A stretch of 57,139 bases of DNA. It comes from G963666705 sp963666705 (GTDB lineage Bacteria > Pseudomonadota > Alphaproteobacteria > CADEGL01). This document shows positions 1 to 7,964 of this stretch, in pieces; position 1 is the first letter of the stretch; each line of letters begins with the position of its first letter. The stretch spans positions 1 through 57,139 of the forward strand of contig CAXXKO010000012.1 of NCBI GenBank assembly GCA_963666705.2, read 5' to 3'. Under the pieces are notes generated by a model. The model had not been told where the DNA came from. It ran no database searches and saw nothing but the letters and a program-made list of their open reading frames with translations. The translations under genes and the position numbers were made by a program.

Positions 1-454
1 CTTCGAGCGCCGACTCCGTGCTCTTCTCACGCAGGAAGCTGAGGATGAGCCGGGAGCGAATGCCGAAGTCCTCCTCCGCCGCGACCTGGCCGGCGTGGAT
101 GCCTTCGATCACCGTCTCGAACCCGACCCCCCGGTCGGCATGGGCCTGGGGATCGAACATGAGCTCGGCATAGACGATGTTGTCGTGGTGGGCGCGCTCG
201 AGATAGGCGTAGGCGAGGTCGCGAAAGTCCCGCGCGGTGACGAGCACGCTCATGCCCTCGTAATAGGCGTCGAGGAACGACACGAGGCCTGTGAACACAT
301 AGCCTGCGCGCATCTCCTCCACCGTCTGGTAGGGCAGGGAGAGGCCGTTGCGCTCGGCGAGCGCGAACTTGAGCTCGGGCTCGATGGTGCCCTCGATATG
401 CACATGGAGCTCCGCCTTCGGCATCCCGCGGATGAACGAATCGAATGCGCTCAT
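1..454 (-). CDS. Adenosine/adenine deaminase family protein (3' part beyond window)
   Basis: The leftward reading frame starts at ATG 454 and runs off the window, giving about 151 residues. Near the N-terminus it carries KAELHVHIEGTIEPE, the metal-binding HxH and substrate loop typical of adenosine/adenine deaminases of the amidohydrolase superfamily, which hydrolyse the 6-amino group of purines or related compounds. The remaining metal ligands lie outside the window, so substrate specificity cannot be judged. Its start overlaps the stop of the upstream oxygenase gene (ATGA, 454-451), implying translational coupling and a shared transcript. Being at the end of an oxygenase operon, it may act on a nitrogenous heterocycle rather than a true nucleoside; that is inference. 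Confidence 0.85.
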   Translation of the reverse strand, partial: MSAFDSFIRGMPKAELHVHIEGTIEPELKFALAERNGLSLPYQTVEEMRAGYVFTGLVSFLDAYYEGMSVLVTARDFRDLAYAYLERAHHDNIVYAELMFDPQAHADRGVGFETVIEGIHAGQVAAEEDFGIRSRLILSFLREKSTESALE

Positions 455-1458
455 GGGCTCGCCTCTCCGCTCGAATCCGCACGCCGCCGGTGGGCGTATG
501 CGGCATCGTACTTGCCGAGGATGTATTCGCCGCACCGCATGGCTGGGTAGCGGGGCGGGTTGCCGGGGCCGCAACAGCTCGGCAGGCACTCGGCCAGGGT
601 GTCGTAGTGGGGGTCGTAGAAGATCGGGATCGAGTAGCGGTCCCCCCTCGATTGGTTGAGCACCCGGTGTGGGGTCGAGGTGAAGCGGTCGTTGGTCCAG
701 CAGGCCAGCATGTCGCCGAGATTGACGATGAACGAGCCCTCGATAGTGGGCGCCTCGACCCATTCGCCCGAGCGCAGGCGCACCTGCAGCCCGCCGACCG
801 AGTCCTGGGCGAGCAGGGTGATCATGCCGTAGTCGGTGTGGGGCGCGGTGCTGTATTGGTCGGGCGCGCGCGGATGGGGCAGAGGCGGATAGCGCATGAT
901 CCGCATTTTGACGAGCGGCCGGTCGTAATCGCGCAGGAAGAAATCCTCGGGCAGGTCGAGGGCGAGCGCGAAGGACGGCAACAGGTCCCGCCCGGCCCCG
1001 GTCACGGCATCGAAATAAGCCTCCATCGCCGCGCGAAAGTCCAGGAGAGGGGGCCACTGGTTGGGGCCGTGCAGTGGCTTGCCCGCCCGCACGTCGACAT
1101 CTTCGAGCGGCAGGTCCACGCCGATCTCGAAGACTTCCTTGAGGTCGGGCCGGTGGCCCGGGATGGTTATCTCGGCCGGCGCCATGTAGCCGCGCTGCCA
1201 CTGGTTCACCCGCACAGCGCGCTTGGCTGCGTCCGTCTGGCCGAAGAAGCGGCGGGCCAGGGCGAAGGCGCCGTCCACCACCTGGTGCCGTACCCCGTGG
1301 CCGGTGATGTAGAAGAAGCCGATGTTCTCGCAGGCGCGCGCGATCTGGTCCGCGACTTGTCGCTTGCCCGCCGGGTCGCCGCCGCGAAGCGCCGCGAGGT
1401 CGATCAGCGGCAGCTCGTCGGCGCTGGCGCGGCGAACGGCGTTGGCGTCGGTTGCCAC
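451..1458 (-). CDS. Isopenicillin N synthase-like Fe(II)/2-oxoglutarate oxygenase
   Basis: A 335-residue protein with the N-terminal DIOX_N region (SADELPLIDLAAL) followed by the jelly-roll oxygenase core. The iron facial triad is visible as H207-x-D209 (in APHTDYGMITLL) and H264, and the co-substrate-binding R274-x-S276 follows ten residues later, as in isopenicillin N synthase-like and plant-type 2OG oxygenases. Length is normal for the family. It is predicted to be a cytosolic hydroxylase or desaturase; the substrate is unknown. It lies 122 bp downstream of a Rieske oxygenase gene in the same direction, and its stop overlaps the deaminase start, so the leftward genes look like one operon. 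Bacterial members next to deaminases often serve catabolism of N-heterocycles; here this is only inference. Confidence 0.9.
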   Translation of the reverse strand: MATDANAVRRASADELPLIDLAALRGGDPAGKRQVADQIARACENIGFFYITGHGVRHQVVDGAFALARRFFGQTDAAKRAVRVNQWQRGYMAPAEITIPGHRPDLKEVFEIGVDLPLEDVDVRAGKPLHGPNQWPPLLDFRAAMEAYFDAVTGAGRDLLPSFALALDLPEDFFLRDYDRPLVKMRIMRYPPLPHPRAPDQYSTAPHTDYGMITLLAQDSVGGLQVRLRSGEWVEAPTIEGSFIVNLGDMLACWTNDRFTSTPHRVLNQSRGDRYSIPIFYDPHYDTLAECLPSCCGPGNPPRYPAMRCGEYILGKYDAAYAHRRRADSSGEASP

Positions 1459-1580
1459 CGGCCTACGCTACGGTCCGAAGTGAAGCATGCATGGCTGTCC
1501 TCGAACGAACCAGTACGGAAGAGGAGTATCTACACCCGCTTTGAGAAGCTTGGATAGGGCCCATCGCCCGGCACGCGCCC

Positions 1581-2759
1581 TCAGTCGCTCACCGCCTCGA
1601 CGACCATCTTCTGGAAATGGTGGACGGCACCCTCCCAATAGGGCGAGAAGCGCATGTCGATGCCGAGCGCGTCGCGCACGTGCTTGTTGGCGTCCACATT
1701 GCGCACGAACTTGTCGTCCTCGATCGCCACCTTGGCCCAGGCCGCGACCAGCGCCTCCCGCTTCGCGGCATGGGCCGGGTCGGTCGCGGCCGCGCCATGG
1801 AAGTAGTAGTGAAAGCGCAGGGAAGTGCGGTCGGGCCCGTCGAGCGCCATCAGGCCGAGGAGGAAGTGGTCGTTGAAGGCGGCGATCACACCGTGGGGAA
1901 AGACGTTGATGATGAAGTGCCGCCCATGGTCGCCTTTCCCGGTGGCCGGGAGGGGCGGGAACATATGGCCGCGCGTCCCACCCCCCGCCTCTTCGCCCGC
2001 CTTGTACTCGTACTGGTAGGAAGTGGCGGCGAAGCAGCCCGGTGCCGTGTCGATGCGGGCGTTGCGCTTGGTGACGCCAGCCAAGAGGTAGGGGTGGCCG
2101 AAGGGCAGGTGCAGGTCCTCGATGCCGCCCTCGACGGCGATCTTCCAGTTGCCGGGGTAGGTGTGCTCCCACAAGGCGCCGTGGCGCAGACCTGTGAGGT
2201 CGCGCCCGGCGAGGAGCCGGTCGATGGGGGCCATGTGCTCGGCGAGCGGTGGCGCCTTGCCGTCGATGTTGACGAGGACGTAGTCGAGCCACTGGCCGCA
2301 GCGCACCGGCCGCAGGCCCAGTTCCTCGCGACGGAAGCCCGCGGCCTCGTCCACCCCCTCGCCGCCAATGTCCGGGGTCGCGCTCAGGGTGCCGTCGAGG
2401 CGGTAGGTCCAGGCGTGCCAGGGGCAGCGCAGGGCGTGGCCGACGCGGCCCGGCTCCAAGAGCACGCGCATGCCCCGGTGGCGGCAGACATTGTGGAAGC
2501 AGCGCACCGCGCCCGCGCGGTCGCGCAGCACGATGAGCGGCCAGCCCGCAAGCTCGACCGGCATGGCGTCGCCCGGATTGGGGATATCGGCCCCGACGGC
2601 GATGGGCGCCCAGACGCGCGGGAACAGCTTTCGCCGCTCCAGCTCGTGGAAGCCGGCGCCGTAGCAGCGCCCGGGCAACCCGACGGCCTTCCCGGCCGGC
2701 CGGTAGAGCGCCTCGCGCGCTGGGTCGTCGAGGAATTGTTCGAGGGTCGAGTCAGACAT
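1581..2759 (-). CDS. Rieske aromatic ring-hydroxylating oxygenase, alpha subunit
   Basis: A 392-residue oxygenase component. The Rieske [2Fe-2S] site is C92-x-H94 ... C112-x2-H115 (VCRHRGM and RCPWHAWTY). The catalytic mononuclear iron site is represented by H217-x4-H222 (EDLHLPFGH), set in the usual WKIAVEGGIED context. Such enzymes hydroxylate or demethylate aromatic or quaternary-amine substrates with electrons from a separate reductase. No reductase or ferredoxin gene is seen in this window, so one must be supplied from elsewhere. It lies 23 bp downstream of the AhpD-like gene and upstream of the isopenicillin-N-synthase-like gene, in one leftward operon. The substrate cannot be deduced. 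Confidence 0.92.
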   Translation of the reverse strand: MSDSTLEQFLDDPAREALYRPAGKAVGLPGRCYGAGFHELERRKLFPRVWAPIAVGADIPNPGDAMPVELAGWPLIVLRDRAGAVRCFHNVCRHRGMRVLLEPGRVGHALRCPWHAWTYRLDGTLSATPDIGGEGVDEAAGFRREELGLRPVRCGQWLDYVLVNIDGKAPPLAEHMAPIDRLLAGRDLTGLRHGALWEHTYPGNWKIAVEGGIEDLHLPFGHPYLLAGVTKRNARIDTAPGCFAATSYQYEYKAGEEAGGGTRGHMFPPLPATGKGDHGRHFIINVFPHGVIAAFNDHFLLGLMALDGPDRTSLRFHYYFHGAAATDPAHAAKREALVAAWAKVAIEDDKFVRNVDANKHVRDALGIDMRFSPYWEGAVHHFQKMVVEAVSD

Positions 2760-2782
2760 GCCGTCTCTTCCGTTGGACGCGC

Positions 2783-3388
2783 CTAGCCGTGCGACCAGTC
2801 CTCGGGGTCGTCCGAGGCGCCGGGCGAGAGGCCCAGGATATCACCGTCCGTCGTGACGCCGAGGCCGAGGACGGTGCGGTTGGCGTAGGCGAAATAGCTC
2901 ACCACCTGGTTGACCTCGTGGATCTCGCCGTCGTCCAGGCCGGCCTCGCGCAATGCGGCCACGGCCGCCTCGGTGAGGCTGGCGGGCGCCAAGGTGAGGG
3001 CGCGGGCATAGCGCATCATGGCCAGCGCCGGGCGTTCGAAGGCGGCCGCGGGGTCGTCGGCGAGCAGCGCCGCCCGCATGGCCGCCGCCAGCCCCTCGTC
3101 GCCAAGAAGGCGGGCGAGGCCGGCGGCATGGTGATCGACGCAGTAGGCGCAGCCGTTCAGGTGGCTGACATAGACGCCGATGGCCTCGAGGAGCCATTTG
3201 GGCGTCTCGTTGGCCGTGTGGTGCAGCACGCGTTTGTAGAGGGCCATGTGGCCTTCCATGGTGTGGGGCCGCAGGCCGTGGACGCGCATGATGTTGTCGA
3301 TGGCGCCGTCCGGGCCCTTGACGCGGTCGTAGAGCGTCTTGAGGCGGCCGGTGGCCTCTTCGTAGGGAACGGTCCTGATCCAGCTCAC
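2783..3388 (-). CDS. Carboxymuconolactone decarboxylase/AhpD-like protein
   Basis: A 201-residue protein read from a GTG start at 3388 (start of SWIRTVPYEEA). The frame is open further upstream, but the family normally begins at SWIRTV, so the extension is rejected. It carries the AhpD-type redox motif C80-x2-C83-x3-H87 in HLNGCAYCVDHH, with a nearby upstream glutamate, as in peroxidase-related all-helical proteins of the CMD superfamily. These proteins typically detoxify peroxides through the CxxC pair. It is the first gene of the leftward operon, faces the TauD-type gene divergently, and precedes a Rieske oxygenase; a role in protecting the oxygenases from peroxide is plausible but inferred. 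Confidence 0.85.
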   Translation of the reverse strand: MSWIRTVPYEEATGRLKTLYDRVKGPDGAIDNIMRVHGLRPHTMEGHMALYKRVLHHTANETPKWLLEAIGVYVSHLNGCAYCVDHHAAGLARLLGDEGLAAAMRAALLADDPAAAFERPALAMMRYARALTLAPASLTEAAVAALREAGLDDGEIHEVNQVVSYFAYANRTVLGLGVTTDGDILGLSPGASDDPEDWSHG

Positions 3389-3571
3389 GTCATCGCTCCG
3401 GCTCCGCCGCGCCGCTCGAGGGGGAATAACACCCGCAGTCGAGCAGAAACCACGCGAGCGGACAAGGTTCCGCGAGAGACGCGCGGCGTTTCGGCTTGAG
3501 CGACCGATAGGCACGGGCTTAGGATCGCGCCGACGCCCCGCAATTTCCGAACAGGCGCGAGGCCCCGACCG
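3389..3571. promoter_or_regulatory. Divergent intergenic region between two catabolic operons
   Basis: These 183 bases separate the start of the leftward AhpD/Rieske operon from the start of the rightward TauD/aldolase operon, so they must hold both promoters. A GC-rich imperfect palindrome (ccgcg-n7-cgcgg, around 3464-3480) could be a regulator site. No clear -35/-10 pair can be read with confidence, and no regulator gene is adjacent. Confidence 0.4.
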
Positions 3572-4417
3572 ATGAGTGCCAATGGAATCGATATTCGCCC
3601 CTATGCCTCGGCCATCGGCGCCGAGATCCACGGGGTCGACCTCAGCCGGCCGCTCGACAACGAGACCTGGGCGGCGATCCACGACGCCTTCCACGAATAC
3701 CTGGTCATCTTCCTGCCCGACCAGAAGCTCTCGCCCGCGCAACACGTGGCTTTCGCCAGCCGCTTCGGCCAGCTCGTGCCCTACCCCTTCGTGCACGGTA
3801 TCGACGGCTATCCCGATCTCATCGATATCGTGAAGACGCCCGAGGAGGTGCACAACTTCGGGTCCGGCTGGCACACGGACATGTCCTTTACCGAGAGCCC
3901 GCCGCTCGGCGCCGTCCTCCAAGGCCTCGAGGTGCCGCCCAAGGGCGGCGATACCATGTTCGCCAACATGTACCTCGCCTACGAGTTGCTCTCGGACGGC
4001 ATGAAGGCGCTCGTGGAGCGGATCCGGGGCATCCACGATTCCCACGAGCCCGCGGGGCATTCCCAGAGGTACAAGGGCATGAGCCTCCTGGGCAAGGATG
4101 GGGCGAAGCGCCAGGTCCACCACCACTCACTCGTCAAGGTGCACCCGGTCACGGGCCGCAAGTCGCTGTTCATCAGCCCGGACTACTGCATGCAGCTCGA
4201 GGGCATGACCGAGGCGGAGAGCCGCCCCCTCCTCGACACCCTGGAGCACCACGCCACCCGCCACGAGCTCACCTGCCGCTTCCGCTGGCGGCCGCACTCG
4301 GTCGTGGTATGGGACAACCGCTGCACCATGCACAACGCGCTCAACGACGACCTCGGCGCCCGGATGGGCCGCCACGGGTTCCGGCGCGTGGTGCGCCGGG
4401 CCACGGTTCAAAGTTAA
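3572..4417 (+). CDS. TauD/TfdA-family 2-oxoglutarate dioxygenase
   Basis: A 281-residue Fe(II)/2OG dioxygenase. The iron ligands are H101-x-D103 in GSGWHTDMSF and the distal H254 in VWDNRCTMHNAL; the following arginine-rich stretch (GFRRVVRR) contains the residue that binds 2-oxoglutarate. Length and motif spacing match TauD/TfdA enzymes, which hydroxylate taurine, aryloxyalkanoates and many other acids. It opens the rightward operon: 26 bp later an unusually strong ribosome-binding site precedes a class II aldolase gene. The substrate is unknown. Together with the divergent oxygenases it suggests a pathway with several oxidative steps. Confidence 0.92.
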   Translation: MSANGIDIRPYASAIGAEIHGVDLSRPLDNETWAAIHDAFHEYLVIFLPDQKLSPAQHVAFASRFGQLVPYPFVHGIDGYPDLIDIVKTPEEVHNFGSGWHTDMSFTESPPLGAVLQGLEVPPKGGDTMFANMYLAYELLSDGMKALVERIRGIHDSHEPAGHSQRYKGMSLLGKDGAKRQVHHHSLVKVHPVTGRKSLFISPDYCMQLEGMTEAESRPLLDTLEHHATRHELTCRFRWRPHSVVVWDNRCTMHNALNDDLGARMGRHGFRRVVRRATVQS

Positions 4418-4431
4418 GAAACAAGTTTATG

Positions 4432-4446
4432 AAGGAGATATAAATG
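4432..4446 (+). promoter_or_regulatory. Strong Shine-Dalgarno site in an AT-rich patch
   Basis: AAGGAG at 4432-4437 sits six bases before ATG 4444 within aaggagatataaatg, embedded in an AT-rich patch (4414-4475) that contrasts with the GC-rich surroundings. The first codons of the gene are also AT-rich, which favours weak mRNA structure and high translation of the class II aldolase. The site closely resembles the phage T7 gene 10 leader often used in vectors, but flanking genes on both sides are continuous, so it is native in this assembly. Confidence 0.75.
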
Positions 4447-5208
4447 TCTGTAGCAGCACGAAAGATAGGCACTGGTACCGACCCGGTGCGGGCGGCGCGG
4501 GTCGATCTCGCGGCGGCCCATCGGCTCGCCAACCACTTCGGGTTCGATAGCGGAATCTGGAACCACTTCACGCTCACGGTCCCGGGCGCGACGGGCCGTT
4601 TCCTGGTCAAGGCCCACGGTCTGCTCATGAGCGAGATATCGGCAAGCAACCTGATCGTCGTCGATGGGGCGGGGACGGTGGTCGAGGGCGAGGGCATCGT
4701 CGAGACGAGCGCCTTCTGCATCCACTCGAAGATCCACGAGCTGCACCCGAGCGCGCACTGCGTGCTGCACGCCCATCCACCCTACTGCACCTGGCTCGCG
4801 GACTTGAAGGACGGCCGGGTCGAGATGGTCGACCAGGTCAGCCTGCGCTTTTACGACCGCGTCGCCTATGACGAGGATTATGGCGGCCTCGCCTTCGACC
4901 TCGAGGAGGGAGAGAGAATCGCGCGGACCATGGGCGACAAGCCGATCCTCATCAGCCGCAGCCACGGCGTCACGGTGACGGGTGCCAGTGTGTCGCTGGC
5001 GTTCGACGACCTCTATTACCTGGAGCAGGCCTGCGCGCGGCAATTCCGCATCGATGCCTCGGGGCGCGAGGCCGAGATGGTGCCCCAGGCGGTGCTCGAA
5101 CGCCTCGACAACGGCTTTGACGACGAATACCGGGCGGAGGCGGCGCAACTCTATTTCGACGCCCTCAAGCGCATGCTCGATTCCGCCATGCCGGGCTACG
5201 ATGCCTGA
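4444..5208 (+). CDS. Class II aldolase/adducin family protein
   Basis: A 254-residue protein with the class II aldolase fold. Zinc ligands are visible: H109-x-H111 (CVLHAHPPY) and H174 (SRSHGVTVTG). Family members such as L-fuculose-1-phosphate aldolase and many uncharacterised decarboxylases or aldolases are 210-270 residues long. The sequence lacks features that would let me choose a sugar-phosphate substrate, and many homologues next to amidohydrolases act in non-sugar catabolism. It is in a rightward operon with the TauD-type dioxygenase (upstream) and an amidohydrolase (42 bp downstream). Translation is driven by the strong site at 4432. Confidence 0.88.
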   Translation: MSVAARKIGTGTDPVRAARVDLAAAHRLANHFGFDSGIWNHFTLTVPGATGRFLVKAHGLLMSEISASNLIVVDGAGTVVEGEGIVETSAFCIHSKIHELHPSAHCVLHAHPPYCTWLADLKDGRVEMVDQVSLRFYDRVAYDEDYGGLAFDLEEGERIARTMGDKPILISRSHGVTVTGASVSLAFDDLYYLEQACARQFRIDASGREAEMVPQAVLERLDNGFDDEYRAEAAQLYFDALKRMLDSAMPGYDA

Positions 5209-5250
5209 TTCGGGCGCACACCCATTCACCACCGGCGGGGCGCCGCGCCC

Positions 5251-6102
5251 ATGACCAGGCTCATCGACTGGCACAACCACTGTTATTTGCGCGAGCACCG
5301 CTCGCCGGAAGACGACGCCATCCAGCGGCGGCGCGGGGTGCTGGGCACCGGCGACGCGGACCCGGCGCTCCACCGGGCGATGATGGAGGAAGCCGGTGTC
5401 GAGCAGTTCGTGGTGGTCGCCATCCCCCGGCGCGACGACCTGGAGACGCCGCACGAGTTCATCGCCGACTACGTGAGCCAGTATCCCGGCCGGGCGGTCG
5501 GCTTCGGCTCGGTCCATCCCGACTATCCCGGTGCCGCGGCGGAGTTCGAGCGCTCGGTCACCGAGCTCGGGCTCAAGGGCCTCAAGCTCTCGCCCACCTA
5601 TCAGGCGATCGATCCGCGGTCGCCCAACTGCTACCGCATTTACGAGTTGGCCACGCACCTCGATGTGCCGGTCATGTTCCACTGCGGCGGCGCCTATACG
5701 GGCAGCCTCGAATGGGCCGACCCCTGCCTGCTCGACAAGGTGGCGTTGGACTTCCCCGAGATGAAGATCATCGTCGCCCATTTCGGCCAGCCCTACATGG
5801 AGCAGACCGCGATCCTCATGCGCAAGAACGAGAACGTGTTCGCCGACCTCTCGGCCCGCTACCACCGGCCGTGGCAGCTCTATCACGGCGTCATGATCGC
5901 GATCGAATACCGGGTGGTGGACCGGCTCTTGTTCGGCTCCGACTTCCCGGTGCGCACCACGGCCCAGGCGATGGCCGATTTCCGCGGCATCAACGATTGG
6001 GGCGCGGGTGCGAACATGCCGCGCATCCCGGACGAGACCATCGAGGCCATCATGTACGAGCGGCCGCTGTCGCTGCTGGGGATCGACCCCGCCGGCGGGT
6101 AG
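5251..6102 (+). CDS. Amidohydrolase family protein (ACMSD-like)
   Basis: A 283-residue TIM-barrel hydrolase or decarboxylase. The N-terminal metal motif H8-x-H10 (DWHNHCYL), a central histidine (VMFHCGG), the HFGQP motif and the catalytic aspartate in LLFGSDFPV mark the Amidohydro_2/ACMSD-like group, whose members decarboxylate or hydrolyse ring-cleavage products and related acids using one divalent metal. It sits between the class II aldolase and a CobW-type metallochaperone gene that follows seven bases after its stop, so the GTPase could supply metal to this enzyme. That pairing is inference; the fold call is secure. Confidence 0.88.
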   Translation: MTRLIDWHNHCYLREHRSPEDDAIQRRRGVLGTGDADPALHRAMMEEAGVEQFVVVAIPRRDDLETPHEFIADYVSQYPGRAVGFGSVHPDYPGAAAEFERSVTELGLKGLKLSPTYQAIDPRSPNCYRIYELATHLDVPVMFHCGGAYTGSLEWADPCLLDKVALDFPEMKIIVAHFGQPYMEQTAILMRKNENVFADLSARYHRPWQLYHGVMIAIEYRVVDRLLFGSDFPVRTTAQAMADFRGINDWGAGANMPRIPDETIEAIMYERPLSLLGIDPAGG

Positions 6103-6109
6103 CTCGGGC

Positions 6110-7138
6110 ATGGGGCAAATGCCCGAGGTGACGCCCGTCACCGTCATCACGGGCTTCCTCGGCAGCGGCAAGACGACGCTGCTCAACGCGCTTTTGCGCG
6201 ACCCGGCCTTGCGTGATACGGCGGTGCTCGTCAACGAATTCGGCGCGGTGGGGATCGACCATCTGCTGGTCGAGGCGCTCGAGGACGAGGACGTGGTGCT
6301 GCTGAACGCCGGCTGCCTCTGCTGCACCATCCGCGACGACCTGGTCGGCTGCCTCTCATCCCTCCACGAGAAGCGCGCCCAGGGCACGGTGCCCGCCTTC
6401 CGCCGGGTGGTCATCGAGACCACCGGCCTCGCCGACCCGGCCCCCATCCTGCACACCCTGCTCGGCCACGAGGCGGTGCGCGGCCGCTACAGCGTGGAAG
6501 GCATCCTCACGACGGTGGACGCGGTCAACGGCGCGCGCCAGCTCACCGAACACCCGGAATCCGTGAAGCAGGCAGCCGTCGCCGACCGGCTCGTGGTGAC
6601 CAAGGGGGACATCGCCGAGGCGGGGGCGGTCGAAGCGCTGCGCGCGCGGCTCGCGGCGATCAATCCGGGGGCGGCGATAATCGAGGCCGCGCACGGCGAG
6701 GTCGCGGCTCAGCACCTCCTCGACTCGGGCGTCTTCGACCTCACGGGCAAGAGCGCCGACGTGGCGCGCTGGCTTGGGGAGGCGGGCGCGGCGGATGATG
6801 GCCTCCACGGCCACGATACCAGCCGGCACGACGACCGCATCAGCACTTTCAGCCTCCACGCCGAGGCGCCGATCGAGATCCACCGCTTCGTCGCCTGGGT
6901 GGAGGGGCTGCTCGAGGCCCATGGCGACCGGCTGCTGCGGCTCAAGGGCATCCTCGACGCCGCGGGCAGCGAAGCGCCCATCGTCGTCCACGGCGTGCAG
7001 CACATCTTCCACCCCCTCGCGCGGCTCCCCCACTGGCCCGACGGCGAGCGGCGCTCGCGCATCGTCGTCATTGCCCGCGACCTCGATCCCGGCCCGGTCG
7101 AGGAAGGGTTCCGGCGCCTGGTGCTGGGGGAGGGGTAG
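6110..7138 (+). CDS. CobW/G3E-family GTPase metallochaperone
   Basis: A 342-residue G3E GTPase. The Walker A motif is GFLGSGKTT (residues 15-23), and the metal-binding CxCC motif (C69-L-C71-C72) follows in NAGCLCCTIRDDL. A histidine-rich stretch (HGHDTSRHDD) and a CobW C-terminal domain (EIHRFVAWVEGLLE) come later. Such proteins load zinc, cobalt or other metals into client enzymes with GTP hydrolysis. It closes the aldolase/amidohydrolase operon. ATG 6110 was chosen; ATG 6119 is an alternative. The last 494 bp (6645-7138) recur at 8701-9194. Confidence 0.9.
   Translation: MGQMPEVTPVTVITGFLGSGKTTLLNALLRDPALRDTAVLVNEFGAVGIDHLLVEALEDEDVVLLNAGCLCCTIRDDLVGCLSSLHEKRAQGTVPAFRRVVIETTGLADPAPILHTLLGHEAVRGRYSVEGILTTVDAVNGARQLTEHPESVKQAAVADRLVVTKGDIAEAGAVEALRARLAAINPGAAIIEAAHGEVAAQHLLDSGVFDLTGKSADVARWLGEAGAADDGLHGHDTSRHDDRISTFSLHAEAPIEIHRFVAWVEGLLEAHGDRLLRLKGILDAAGSEAPIVVHGVQHIFHPLARLPHWPDGERRSRIVVIARDLDPGPVEEGFRRLVLGEG
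6645..7138 (+). repeat. 494-bp direct repeat, copy 1 (3' end of cobW-like gene)
   Basis: This segment matches 8701-9194 with the same length and reading frame and only scattered substitutions by eye, ending at the same stop codon. The two copies are about 2.06 kb apart, flanking the pair of lipoprotein genes. Confidence 0.85.
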
Positions 7139-7281
7139 TGGGTCGGGTGGATTAGAATCAAAGTCGACGCCGATGGACGACCGTATATGGAGAACCTAGG
7201 TTCAGCTATGTAGCTCGCGTATTCACCGGTACGAACACTCCGAGTCCTGCCCCGACGGGCAAGCGCGTGGGGAGGTGTTGC

Positions 7282-7947
7282 GTGAGACCGTTGAAATGCT
7301 CGACCCTTGCAATCCTCGTCGCCCTCGCCGGCTGCGTGTCCTATCCGGAAGCCGAAATTCAGGCGCCGCCGTCCACAAATGCGGCGATGGCGCCGGGTGA
7401 GGCGGTCACAGTGCTGAGCGGCTCCGAGACAACCGAACAGTCGTCGATCGCGCAATGCGTCCTTGAGGCGATGGGCGACGCCGAGCCCGATCTCGAGATG
7501 ATGCCCGGAGGCGCGTTCCGCGACGCGCTCTTCCCCTGGTTCGAGCCCGCTAGCGCGCCGGCGAACGCCGATGAGCTGGCCGCACTGTTGGCCAGGCCGG
7601 CGGTCGAGAGGCGTGTCGCGGAGCTTGCGATCCGCTACGTCGTCGTCGCCGCCGGCAGCACGACCGAGGAGGCCGAGGGATTTTTCTTTTGCGGCGGCTC
7701 GGGACCGGGTGTGGGCTGCCTCGGCTTCTCGACCCAGGATCGCGAATCCAGGATGACGGCGGCGGTCTGGGATCTCGAGCGAGGCACCTCCGCAGGGCAG
7801 CTCACGGCGAATGCGACGGGCACCAATGTCGCGATCGGTCTCGTGGTGCCGATCTTTTTCTTTTCCGACACGCAAACCGCGGCCTGTGAAGGCCTCGGCA
7901 CGCGGCTGGCGCGGTTCGTGACCGGCGCTTCGCCGGCCTTGGATTGA
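7282..7947 (+). CDS. Putative lipoprotein of unknown function
   Basis: A 221-residue protein with a clear lipoprotein signal: positive N-terminus, hydrophobic core STLAILVAL and lipobox LAGC, predicting a lipid-anchored cysteine at about residue 18. GTG 7282 is preferred because GGAGG (7271-7275) lies six bases upstream; an earlier GTG at 7267 is less likely. The mature part is acidic at first, then contains a glycine/cysteine-rich segment (FFFCGGSGPGVGCLGF) and a second hydrophobic stretch (VAIGLVVPIFFFS). I do not recognise the family. It is followed after 17 bp by another lipoprotein gene in the same direction, so the two probably act together in the envelope. Confidence 0.75.
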   Translation: MRPLKCSTLAILVALAGCVSYPEAEIQAPPSTNAAMAPGEAVTVLSGSETTEQSSIAQCVLEAMGDAEPDLEMMPGGAFRDALFPWFEPASAPANADELAALLARPAVERRVAELAIRYVVVAAGSTTEEAEGFFFCGGSGPGVGCLGFSTQDRESRMTAAVWDLERGTSAGQLTANATGTNVAIGLVVPIFFFSDTQTAACEGLGTRLARFVTGASPALD

Positions 7948-7964
7948 GCCAGGAGGTTGCGGAA

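Noticed and set aside
1617..2786. A 389-codon rightward open frame opposite the first Rieske gene
   Set aside because: Antisense to a complete Rieske oxygenase; composition is typical of GC-driven shadow frames.
3385..3582. Small leftward open frame (65 codons) in the divergent promoter region
   Set aside because: No ribosome-binding site, overlaps the TauD start, and its composition is random-like.
4420..4450. T7-like ribosome-binding leader as cloning-vector contamination
   Set aside because: No promoter, tag or other vector sequence surrounds it, and operon genes continue naturally on both sides.
4414..6456. A 680-codon leftward open frame opposite the aldolase and amidohydrolase genes
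   Set aside because: It crosses three genes that have clear active-site motifs on the plus strand, and has no ribosome-binding site or family features.
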